64,000 bases of DNA from Prorocentrum cordatum (taxonomy: Eukaryota; Sar; Dinophyceae; Prorocentrales; Prorocentraceae): positions 26,069 to 90,068 of the forward strand of contig CAUYUJ010017971.1 of the NCBI GenBank assembly GCA_963575745.1, in the 5' to 3' direction. This document shows, piece by piece, positions 1 to 8,407 of this stretch (position 1 is its first letter; each line of letters begins with the position of its first letter). Under the pieces are notes generated by a model. That model saw nothing but the letters and a program-made list of their open reading frames with translations. It made no database searches and had not been told where the DNA came from. The position numbers and the translations under genes are program-made.

Positions 1-208
1 CATGCATTGGTTCAAACCGAGCAGGTCCGCTTGTAGGCAGGTTTCCCTGCATGGCCTGACGATTTCTCGTAGCCATAGCGGACATTGCTCCCTGGCCTGC
101 GGCCCAGGGGTCCTGCTGGTATAGCCTGTCCGCCAGCTGTTCTACCTGGTCAGGGTTCAGCGCGGCTGCGATTGGCTTGGGGCACGGCTTGGAGCCGCGC
201 TCCCGGCC
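1..208 (-). CDS. Second frame of retroelement 1, partial (runs off the left edge)
   Basis: The frame is open from 208 to the window edge and is shifted by -1 relative to the Gag frame that stops at 157-159, overlapping it by about 50 bases. It reads plausible protein (for example LNPDQVEQLADRLYQQDPWA), with no in-frame ATG before the overlap. A GAAA-loop hairpin at 37-50 of the kind found in the upstream Gag frame shows it belongs to the same element. The layout fits a Gag-Pol type -1 frameshift, but I see no canonical X XXY YYZ slippery heptamer in the overlap, so a simple indel is also possible. Pol domains, if present, lie outside the window. Confidence 0.5.
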
Positions 209-3200
209 TCACTCTCGGTAATCATGAAGATCCGATAGATCTCAGGCTGGTTTCCCAGCTTGGTGGGGCTGTAGTGGTCCCCAACTTCCCTGTGGAGGTA
301 ACCCATGGGGGGGTCAACGCCCCCTTGGTCTCGGGACCACTGGTACTTAACGCTAGCAGTGCCAACGTCAGCCCACCTGTCAGGAGCAGACATCGTTGCG
401 ACAGAGACTCGCGCATGGCGGCTCCCCAGATACTCTGGATTACGCCAGTGCCTTCCTGTGGACAGGTCCTCTACATGAGAGATATAATACGGTTCAATGA
501 TGCCGTTATCTCCCTCGGACAAGAGGACTCCGTTATCGGACCAACAGAACTTCATACCATCTTGTATGGCCTTACGCCAATCTACGAAGATGATGATGTC
601 TGAGTCTGGGTCCCACCCACTGTTCACGGCACGGCGGCGAACTGTCGGCACGAAGTGAATGTGCGACCGGCCTGTCCCCTTTTTCTTCGTGTTATGCTCA
701 GGTCTACAGGACAGGCCGTGCCACATAATCCCTTCGAAGGCGTGCCATCGAGTGCCATGCATAGCAACATCGGGGTATGGGGCCGGTCTCCCGGCAGGTT
801 GGTCGCACAGCACAATGTAGCTGTACAGCGACCATGGAGCTTTCAATTCCCATGAATGCCCCTGAGAGGCGCGGACGAAGATAGCGGGCTCTCCGGAGTC
901 CCGCATCAACACCTTGAACTGTAGGCGCTGTTTTTCTTCTCCGTCTGGTTCACGAACATGAACAACTTCCATCATGATGGCTGCTAGTTGGTCAACCGAG
1001 CGCCTACATAGATGCTCGTTGATGACCTTGGCCTCGTCATATCTTGGATTATACCAAGTGTGTCTTGATTGACCTGTGTTCCACGGGTAACGGTCCACGA
1101 GTTCCACTAGGTTAACCCAACCATCATGATCATCGAAAGATTCCAGGCTCCACGCAGGATTGTGTTGCCTGTCTGGCGCATGTCTGCATATCCTGCTGAG
1201 AGCTTTGCTCAGCTGTTTGAGAATATCATTGGATGTGGGAAGGATTCCAGCTTTCCTGCATTCCTTCATGAATGTCTCATCCACCGAGCGTATCGGTGGG
1301 AGCTTCCGAAGCGCAAGTCTATCCCTGATCACATTTGGAGTCCCACTAGTGAAGGACGTGTCACCTGGGTGGTGCAGCTGAACCACTGGCGGGTTTCCCC
1401 GCATCGGAACCTCTGTTGCTGAAGAGGCTGCGGCTCCTGAAGAGGAGGAAGCTGCGGCGGCAGCGCCTGGCGGGTTTCCCCGCGGAGATGCGCGACTGGC
1501 GCTGCCCCTGATCTTCGGCACCCAGGTACCCCTCGACATAGCACCTTCATCGGACCTCCTGGAACGGGCCGCCACAGGCGAAGCTGGCGCAGGTGCATAC
1601 CCACTGCGCTCGAAAGCTGCCGCCTTTTTCGCAATGGAGCTGCTGCGACTAGGCGGGCGTCTTCGTTCCTCCATAGGGTCCTGAGGTTGCTGCTTGGGCT
1701 CAGGCGCTTGTGTAGGAGTTGCGCCAATCGGCGGCCTCGGGGTTTCAGTTCGAGGCACCTCCATCTGCACGTCTGGCCCAGGGTCCTGAGGGCTCGTCTT
1801 CGGTTTCGGCACCGAGGACGGCTTAGGTGTCGGGGGTTCACTCTTGGCCTTCGAAGTTAGTGGGAGTGGGGGCTTCGGAGCCCTCTTCATGTAGATCTTA
1901 CTAGAATCCTCCAACATCTTGCGAGTTGCCTCGCGAGTGCGTTCTTCTGCTGTCCGCATACGCTCCTCGTCCTCCGCCACACGTTGAGCCTTTTTCTCAT
2001 CCTTGATTGTCGGTTCTGGTTGTTGGGACTGGCTAGAGACGCCAGGCGAGTTTCCTCGCATACTAGGATGACTAAAGAGCGCGTCTTTCTCTTCCTGGGT
2101 CATGGCTACCAGTCCCCTTGGAACCGGAGTAGGCTTCTCTTCTTCTTTCGGATCCAAGTGGCTCAAAATCCCGAGACGACGATTCACTTCTGCGATCTCT
2201 TCCTGTGTCATCGGGATAAGTTGCGGATGGCCCTCTTTATGAGGGGTTTTGCCCCTGTTGGGGCTCAGGCCTTCGTTGTTGCCAACGGGGCATCCTGGCC
2301 TGTGGTTCTGGAACGGCTGGGAACAAGGCCCGCATGCTGCGTGAGGCCTATACTGCTTGCGCGCCGCGATAATGTCTCGCAACTGAGCCCGCGCTTCTTG
2401 AATTTCAGGGCGGCGGATATTTGTTGCAAGCTGATAGCCTCCGCGGATGGCCTTGCCATCACTGTCCCTATAGGCAGGGATGCCCTTGCCGAAGGCCGAG
2501 TGTTCCCCTTTTCGGCGTCTTGGGTCGTTGTGCGGAAGTAGCTGGCCACCTCTCCTGAGAGCGTGTTCTTTTGGGCCAGCCTGCCTCCACTCACGAGAAA
2601 GTCGAGCCTGTGGATGTGGCTCTTCTCTGACGCGCGTATGGGAACGAGACCTTCTGGTGTTCTCATCAGAAGAAGCTGCCGAAGCAGCAGGAGCGGCACC
2701 CGGTGGAGGTGCCTGAGGAGGCTCCTGTGCGATCCCAGATGGATCGTCCGATGGAGGCAGGTCTCCCTGCTGGGTGGAGCTCGGCGCAAATGGTGCTTGT
2801 GCCGATGGTGATGATGATTCAGACTCGTCAGGATCGAAGTCAACCTCTTCCTCACAATTCACGTCCATCATGAGGATGGTGACGTCATCCTCATCTAACC
2901 CGCAACCATCGCCTTCTACTTCTTCTGATGTCGAACTACCGATGATGATGGCCATTGGCGCATCTGGTACAGGCAGGTTTCCCTGCATAGCCGGCGTCTG
3001 TGCGTCGCTCGGCTGTCCCGGGGTAGGGGGCACTGTTGTCGGCTCAGGCTCGTTGCCGAGTACAGGCTGCCCAGCAATGTTGCGCATGGCCGTATGGTTT
3101 GGCCTCATTCCCACCGCCTGGAGACCCCATCCTGGCGGAGGAAGATCATGACCGCGCATAGCAATAGCCATTTCTAGAGCATTACGCCATCTACCACGGG

Positions 3201-5449
3201 AGTATATCAAGTGTCTCTGCACGTCCTGAGGATGCACGCTGTCAATGAGAGTCAGAGCTGCCAACAACAGCTCTGAGCTACCACAAGCATCAGTATCCTG
3301 TTCTATCATAATGTCAGCTTCGATATGTTCTTGACTCTCAGGATAACCAGTAATAAGTATCTCATGCATCCTCATGAGGGTCTGCAAAAGGGTGCGTGGT
3401 CCATATTCGCCTGGAGCAAGCGAACCAGGAGGTATGAACGGAGTATCTGGTTCACCTGCAATGAAGGCCTGAACAAATGCCTGAGACTCCATTTCAATTA
3501 AGTCTTCAGTGGTCTGGGGATATTCTCCCATCAAAGACGGCCTGCTTCCAGGCGGGATTTCGGGCGGAGGTTCGAGGTTTCGTTGAACCTCGGAAGGCGA
3601 AGCCTCTATAGTGGTGTCCTCGTCGTCGCTCTCGTAGGCCATGATGTTGCCCGGGTTCCCGAACATCCAGTCGAAGAAAGAAAGAGGCTGGTTTCCCAGC
3701 GTACCGTGGTCCACGGGAGTGAGCTCGTTATTGCCCATAACGAACCGGCGGACGTACTCGAGGTAGTACGCGTACAATCCATGACCATACGCCTCGAGCT
3801 CGTCGACGTTGTCCATGCCAACAACCCAAGTGAAAAATATCTGCTCCATAGCCTCAAAGTCCTGGAGGCTCAGATACTCAATGGATGGTTCACTTGAGCC
3901 AAAATGGACTTCGGTCGACCTGCCCTTTCCATTTCCCTTCACTGGACAATCTCGCACAAGATGATCGGAACTACCACATTCATGGCATTTAAGAACCTGG
4001 CCGTCTCTACCTCGCGGGTTTCCCCGCCTACCTTTGCCTTTTCCTGAGGTCTCTCTACGGCCTTTACCACGGCCTTTTCCCCCAAAGAATATCTCATCAT
4101 GTTGTTCATCTGAGAGCCTCTGGAGAAATGCCGCGATGCCTCGTCCGTTCAACCTCCGACGACCTCGCTTGCCTTTACCCTTTCCTTTAAAACTTCTGCG
4201 TATCCTCCTTCTAACACGACGCACTGGTTTTCGTGTGAACCTCCTCCACCTTCGTTTAGCCTGTTGTAATAACCAGAACAAATGTTCAGCACGCTGATTG
4301 TCGTTATCCATATTCATAATATCTGACCAATCTAAAGCTTCAACACCATCTGATGATATAGTGTCTGTATCGGTGCCGGAGTCGAAATCCTCGTCTCCCA
4401 AGTAGGTGGATACACCGTCGGTTAGGGGGTTTGATTCCCCCCATAAAGAACGGTGTGGTTGTGGTTCTCTAGAAGGAGGGCTGGTTGCCCAGCTTGGTTG
4501 TGATCGATCCCCTGCTAATAACGCAGTGGATTCACCTGGGTCATCGGCCCATATGTTTGAGGGCCCGTTTCCAGGCTGGGCTTCAGTAGTCAAGGTAGTG
4601 TAGAAATTTCCACTACCAGATCCCCTTCCCCTTCCAAACACAGATCCTATGTTACCAGGAGACCGTTCGGATAGGTGGCCTATCGAACGCATCCTCTCCA
4701 GCAACTCATCATACTGTTGTTGTGTTCGGGGCATTTGGTGATTGAGTGGCTGTAAGAGTTGCATGGCTCGCTGGCTGCCGACGCCTAAGGCGCGGAATAG
4801 GATAGTGGTTAGCAGTTGGAAGTTGGGAAGGTCGAATCCCACCGACTGTGCCTCAAGTCGGGCCATTTCGAATCGGGTAAGGGTGACATCGATTCGTTCC
4901 CCGTGAGGCACGTGGAAGTCGATGAGTTGTGTGCCGGAAGTGAGCTGACGCTCATCTTCCAGGCGTTCGAACTTCATGCTTAGGAGGAACATGATGTAGG
5001 TCACTGGGTCTGTGTGGACCCCATCGATGTCAGCACCATAGTTTATAATGTCAGGCGGTACCCTCATGGCGAGTGTCCTCGCTAGGCCACCTAGGCCGCG
5101 TTGTATTGCGGCCGCTTGGGCCTGTGGCGTCATACGTCCGCTTGTAACGTTGAGCCATGCGTTGACCTCGTAGATGTACTCACGAAAAGGTACATTACCT
5201 TGAGGGTCCCAATATGGGCCATGTGTTTGCCCATCGGTGCTGTTTTCTCCACGACGCATGTGTCCGATTGCTGCCCCCAGCGCGAACCATATAATAGCGA
5301 AAACGACTAGCCCGAGAATGTGTAAAGAAGGACGGTTATGATGCGCGTTGTCGCGCTGGGGTAGCGCCTTGTCGAGTCTTCGAGGCGCTCTGTCTGGCGG
5401 GTCTCCCCGCCCCTGCTTCAAGTATTGCGCTGTTAGCTCGTTGCCGAGC
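37..5449 (-). repeat. Hairpin family A: dispersed 5-bp stems with GNRA tetraloops (sense strand)
   Basis: On the + strand these read stem-TTTC-stem, so the mRNA-sense loop is GAAA. Copies: 37-50, 246-259, 1389-1402, 1470-1483, 2046-2059, 2973-2986, 3687-3700 and 4014-4027 (GAAA); 2757-2770 and 5397-5410 (GAGA); 2274-2287, 4480-4493, 5436-5449 and 3049-3060 (GCAA; the last has four pairs plus a wobble). Stems differ but always pair: GCGGG/CCCGC, GCAGG/CCTGC, GCTGG/CCAGC, GCGAG/CTCGC, GCTCG/CGAGC, CGTTG/CAACG. Weaker relatives with other loops: 2251-2264, 3540-3553, 3726-3742 and 5187-5201. Most copies encode G-N or G-D flanked by reverse-complementary codons; the copy at 4480 is read in another frame (SWATSP). 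Confidence 0.85.
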
Positions 5450-5811
5450 GGTTGGTGGTAACGCAATGATGAAGCGTATATGGTACCAGTCTGGTCGTCT
5501 AGACGTCGTACCTCTCGTGTTGCTTCTTGCTCTTGGATAGATCCTCGTAAACGTACTGGGAGTGGTGGCGCAGGGTGGTAGGTGGTCACGAAGATCGTGC
5601 CGAAGAATATGAGGCTAAGAAGAGCAAGAGCTGACCACACGAGAGTGCGGCCAGCTCCGCTACCAAGTCGAAAGTGAGCCTGGTAGCTCAAATATGGCAT
5701 ATAGCCTGGCAAATTGCGTCCATCGCTCTGCTGTGAAGGTACAGTATGAGGGGTGGACGGATAAGATAGGATAAGATCGATGTAATGATCTTTCCAGCAC
5801 ATAGCGAACAC
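157..5811 (-). CDS. Gag-like polyprotein with CCHC knuckle and Tpt1/KptA RNA 2'-phosphotransferase domain
   Basis: An intact frame of about 1880 codons. The upstream limit at 5811 is GTG; the first ATG is at 5802, so the protein probably starts MCWKDH. Seen in order: two hydrophobic segments at about residues 56-77 and 163-185; a capsid-like helical region at about 205-370; a very basic stretch at about 530-600; a zinc knuckle near 610 (C-x2-C-x4-H-x4-C); a long disordered S/P/E-rich middle; and a Tpt1/KptA-type domain at about 1535-1780. The last has the RH motif (ICRHAP), DGWV, FVRASQGHS, MHGT, RSHIHF and DNGVLLSEG. The family removes the 2'-phosphate at splice junctions using NAD+, and its key Arg and His residues are all visible here. 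Neither membrane segments nor Tpt1 are usual in Gag, so the role inside a retroelement is unknown. Confidence 0.75.
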   Translation of the reverse strand: MFAMCWKDHYIDLILSYPSTPHTVPSQQSDGRNLPGYMPYLSYQAHFRLGSGAGRTLVWSALALLSLIFFGTIFVTTYHPAPPLPVRLRGSIQEQEATREVRRLDDQTGTIYASSLRYHQPLGNELTAQYLKQGRGDPPDRAPRRLDKALPQRDNAHHNRPSLHILGLVVFAIIWFALGAAIGHMRRGENSTDGQTHGPYWDPQGNVPFREYIYEVNAWLNVTSGRMTPQAQAAAIQRGLGGLARTLAMRVPPDIINYGADIDGVHTDPVTYIMFLLSMKFERLEDERQLTSGTQLIDFHVPHGERIDVTLTRFEMARLEAQSVGFDLPNFQLLTTILFRALGVGSQRAMQLLQPLNHQMPRTQQQYDELLERMRSIGHLSERSPGNIGSVFGRGRGSGSGNFYTTLTTEAQPGNGPSNIWADDPGESTALLAGDRSQPSWATSPPSREPQPHRSLWGESNPLTDGVSTYLGDEDFDSGTDTDTISSDGVEALDWSDIMNMDNDNQRAEHLFWLLQQAKRRWRRFTRKPVRRVRRRIRRSFKGKGKGKRGRRRLNGRGIAAFLQRLSDEQHDEIFFGGKGRGKGRRETSGKGKGRRGNPRGRDGQVLKCHECGSSDHLVRDCPVKGNGKGRSTEVHFGSSEPSIEYLSLQDFEAMEQIFFTWVVGMDNVDELEAYGHGLYAYYLEYVRRFVMGNNELTPVDHGTLGNQPLSFFDWMFGNPGNIMAYESDDEDTTIEASPSEVQRNLEPPPEIPPGSRPSLMGEYPQTTEDLIEMESQAFVQAFIAGEPDTPFIPPGSLAPGEYGPRTLLQTLMRMHEILITGYPESQEHIEADIMIEQDTDACGSSELLLAALTLIDSVHPQDVQRHLIYSRGRWRNALEMAIAMRGHDLPPPGWGLQAVGMRPNHTAMRNIAGQPVLGNEPEPTTVPPTPGQPSDAQTPAMQGNLPVPDAPMAIIIGSSTSEEVEGDGCGLDEDDVTILMMDVNCEEEVDFDPDESESSSPSAQAPFAPSSTQQGDLPPSDDPSGIAQEPPQAPPPGAAPAASAASSDENTRRSRSHTRVREEPHPQARLSREWRQAGPKEHALRRGGQLLPHNDPRRRKGEHSAFGKGIPAYRDSDGKAIRGGYQLATNIRRPEIQEARAQLRDIIAARKQYRPHAACGPCSQPFQNHRPGCPVGNNEGLSPNRGKTPHKEGHPQLIPMTQEEIAEVNRRLGILSHLDPKEEEKPTPVPRGLVAMTQEEKDALFSHPSMRGNSPGVSSQSQQPEPTIKDEKKAQRVAEDEERMRTAEERTREATRKMLEDSSKIYMKRAPKPPLPLTSKAKSEPPTPKPSSVPKPKTSPQDPGPDVQMEVPRTETPRPPIGATPTQAPEPKQQPQDPMEERRRPPSRSSSIAKKAAAFERSGYAPAPASPVAARSRRSDEGAMSRGTWVPKIRGSASRASPRGNPPGAAAAASSSSGAAASSATEVPMRGNPPVVQLHHPGDTSFTSGTPNVIRDRLALRKLPPIRSVDETFMKECRKAGILPTSNDILKQLSKALSRICRHAPDRQHNPAWSLESFDDHDGWVNLVELVDRYPWNTGQSRHTWYNPRYDEAKVINEHLCRRSVDQLAAIMMEVVHVREPDGEEKQRLQFKVLMRDSGEPAIFVRASQGHSWELKAPWSLYSYIVLCDQPAGRPAPYPDVAMHGTRWHAFEGIMWHGLSCRPEHNTKKKGTGRSHIHFVPTVRRRAVNSGWDPDSDIIIFVDWRKAIQDGMKFCWSDNGVLLSEGDNGIIEPYYISHVEDLSTGRHWRNPEYLGSRHARVSVATMSAPDRWADVGTASVKYQWSRDQGGVDPPMGYLHREVGDHYSPTKLGNQPEIYRIFMITESEAGSAAPSRAPSQSQPR

Positions 5812-5859
5812 TCGCGGTGTCCGGGCAAATAGCGAATACCATCAGGTATCCGGGCAAAT
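5802..5859 (-). repeat. Two tandem 28-29-bp hairpin units abutting the Gag start
   Basis: Units 5802-5829 and 5830-5859 share TAGCGAA at one end and CCGGGCAAA at the other, but their central inverted repeats differ and covary: on the sense strand ACAC pairs with GTGT in one and ATACC with GGTAT in the other. The first ATG of the Gag frame (5802) is formed at the edge of the unit. A 5' leader structure of retroelement 1 is the likely context. Confidence 0.6.
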
Positions 5860-5862
5860 AGG

Positions 5863-5899
5863 GCGCGCGTGCCTTGGGCCAAAGGCAACGGCGCGCGCG
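5863..5899. repeat. Imperfect GC-rich palindrome between retroelements 1 and 2
   Basis: An outer GCGCGCG pairs with CGCGCGC, and an inner GCCTT pairs with AAGGC. It lies just upstream of the tandem hairpin units and just downstream of the last stop of element 2 (5942). It may mark a boundary of one of the two elements. I could not recognise long terminal repeats here. Confidence 0.4.
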
Positions 5900-5941
5900 A
5901 GCTATGCTCCCGATACTATAACATCTCCCAAAGACCTACCC

Positions 5942-7051
5942 TTAAAGTCGCAGACGTCCACGAGGGCTGGGCCCTGTGGCGTCCGCGCCGGTGTCCTGTG
6001 TAGCGGGCAGCCAGGGTGCGGCTCCTGTCTTTGCGTCTCGCAACGTCTGAAGAGTCGGCGCAAAAGTATCTGTCCTCTGCACGCTGCGCTCCCATTCATC
6101 CCAACCCTCGTCGGGTGAAATGCACGAGTCAGGTGCTTCTGGCCAGTCGAAAGCGGCCAGAGCAGGACAAGAGAAGGGGCGCGCATACTGATCAATATCC
6201 GTGGCCCAAAGCAGGGGCCACCACTCAGCGATCGCTGGTGCCTTAACCCCTTGTCTATCAACCAAGTGTGCCATTCATGTTATAAATCGCCGCTTGAGGG
6301 GTTCAAGGCACTGAAAGAAGGGTCCGTGACGCGCCAGCGGCTGGGCCGCGGCGCGTCCAGGAAACCAGGCAGGAACGCTGCCAGGGCGGCTGTTTCCAAA
6401 GGTTTGACCTGAAGCAGCCATCGTAGTGTATCCATATTCTGCCCATTTGCGCTCCTGCTTCAAGTTATTGTTGATGTTCGGCATGACATCCGCTGACGCT
6501 CTACGCTGTCGTTGTATTCTTTCTCTAACATAGCGATCATGCGTCCAAGAAAATGCGTCATGATTGGGAGCGGTCAGCTTAAAGCCGTTTCTCCACAGTG
6601 AGTCCGCCACTATTCCGCACTTAAGTGACTGGAACAAATAATTGTGTGCAACCACATACTTGTACCTCACTGGGTTACTGCAAGAGGGGCAACGGCCGAA
6701 GCCAGTCCGCACCCAGTGCAGTCCAGCACAGAGGAACCGACCGTCGTCATCCCAGGGAACAGACTGAATAAATGCGTCTGCCCTGTCAGACCAATGTGTG
6801 AAATCTGGCCGCAATGTCACTGTCTCGTCAGCGTGAATCCAACCAAGCATGGAATTGTCATCAAAATTTACCTCATGTGAGGTCCACTCCTGACTAAAGA
6901 CCAGTGACCATGAAGTCAACTTTCGGTTCACATCTGGCCAATCGTCGACTGTGGCAAGAGTGACAGCTTTGTCGATGTCGGTGAACGTTGGCACTTCACG
7001 GGGCACGAGGGCCCCGTCGCGGCAGACCCGGCACGAAAACCGGGCGAGCAC
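5942..7051 (-). pseudogene. 3' coding end of retroelement 2, unrecognised domain
   Basis: The frame is the same as the Tpt1-like segment upstream and is broken only by a TGA at 6275-6277. The upstream part contains a two-cysteine turn (RCPSCSNP) and conserved-looking W/H-rich text (SWTHDRYVRERIQRQRR). The part after the stop (5942-6274) is W- and P-rich. I recognise no family. It is the last coding sequence before retroelement 1 and carries family B hairpins at 5963 and 6337. Confidence 0.5.
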
Positions 7052-7156
7052 ACGGCCATTGAAAACGCGGACTAATGGCCAGGAGTCTCTGTGTGTTGGA
7101 AGCTGGTCCCACAGACGGACTGTGTCCGCTGCTGGCCATGCCCCGATCGTAGGAGG

Positions 7157-8407
7157 CTATCCCGCCTTTGGGTCTTGGCCCATGGCGCGGTGCTCTTTCG
7201 CAGGAGCAGGCTCTCCATCCCTACGCTGGCTTAGCCAGGAGGGAAAATGATCTGGTCTTTGCACGATCGGACCCCGCTTGGTCGGAAGAAGCTTCAGCAA
7301 TCCATAGTCCGCCTCGAGACAAAGCCCTGACGCACTCTCAGGGAACTGAATTTCTCCGACCATGGATCCCATCAACGCCTCCATGTCCGCAATGTGGAGG
7401 AGGGGCCCATGACACCTGGCTAGGCCAGGGTCATAAGGCGCAGACATCCTCTCAATGGTGGCAACAAACGTGGAATGTCCCTGACACGCTCGATAGAAAA
7501 CAGGAACGGGGCATTTAGCCCGCTCTTCCCCAAGAAGGGGCCATGCCTTAAAGTCGTGCCACTGCTTATGAACACTCGTATCGTTGATGCTAGCAAGGTC
7601 GTCAGGGAGCACACCCAAGACTTCCACGGTCCCTGGCTGCAATGCGGCTAGGCCGCGTGCAGCAAGTGCCACTGCTTGGTACTTATACCCATCCTCATAC
7701 ATCTTCTCCACTAGGTCTCCAAAGTAGACCCAGCCCCCCGAAGACCTCGCATAATCGGAACATTGTCTCGCAAGATACGCAGCAAAATCTCCAATGCGCT
7801 TCGCAAACACATCTACTCGACAACTGTGGCGTCGCCAAAGATCCGCAGAGCCCAGGGCCGCCGGATTTTCGTCATCAGAGACGCCCACAGCCAACGGATC
7901 CAGGACCTTAAAGGCCCGAGGGTCAAATCCGCTGGGAACATCGTCGGAGAGAAATTCTGCACGGAGAAAGTCTCGCACCTGCTCAAAACTACCTATGTCT
8001 ACGGAAAGCTCGCCCAACAATGCAAATATGGGATCCTCAACGAGCTCCGCTATATGTTTGAGCGTACCAAACGTTTTATCACGAAGGGCCTCGACACCAG
8101 GGGGTACAGGGCCAGTAGTGTGAGCCTCTCGAACTCGCCGCTTCAGATGAACGGGCGTGTTCTCAATAAGTCGAGTGCGGTCATCCAGTGGAAGGCAAAG
8201 CTACTTGCCCCTGAATTGGTCAGCATGGCCGACGTTAACCTCATGATCGCCCGCACGGGGCGAATCTTCCGTCGGGCTAAGCTGCCGCATATCAGGGGAA
8301 GGCGGCGGTTTCGCCCAGCAGAAGAAGTTGGTCGCCGCTGGGCCAGACCGATAATGCTCCTCCTCAAGGAAGATAAGGTCAGGGTCCCCTTTGATACGGA
8401 AACTCAT
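7157..8407 (-). pseudogene. Degenerate Tpt1/KptA-like domain of retroelement 2
   Basis: One frame with a stop at 8201; the segment continues, through a stop at 7157, into the C-terminal piece. Motifs that echo the Tpt1 domain of retroelement 1 occur in the same order: GGWVYFGDLVEKM (about 7714-7745), VFYRACQGHS (about 7466-7498) and CHGPLLHIADMEAL. The HGT motif is changed to HGP and no R-x-HIH is visible, so activity is unlikely even without the stops. The assignment rests on motif order and on the neighbouring intact copy. It would place a Tpt1-like module in two different copia-type elements, at the 3' end here and in Gag in the other. Confidence 0.45.

Noticed and set aside
69-84. CGTAGCCAT word similar to the spliced leader
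   Set aside because: Only nine bases match and the flanks differ; expected by chance in coding sequence.
5812-5941. Possible LTR between retroelements 1 and 2
   Set aside because: No matching direct repeat was found near 27.3-27.5 kb, and no primer-binding site; only short hairpin units and a palindrome are visible.
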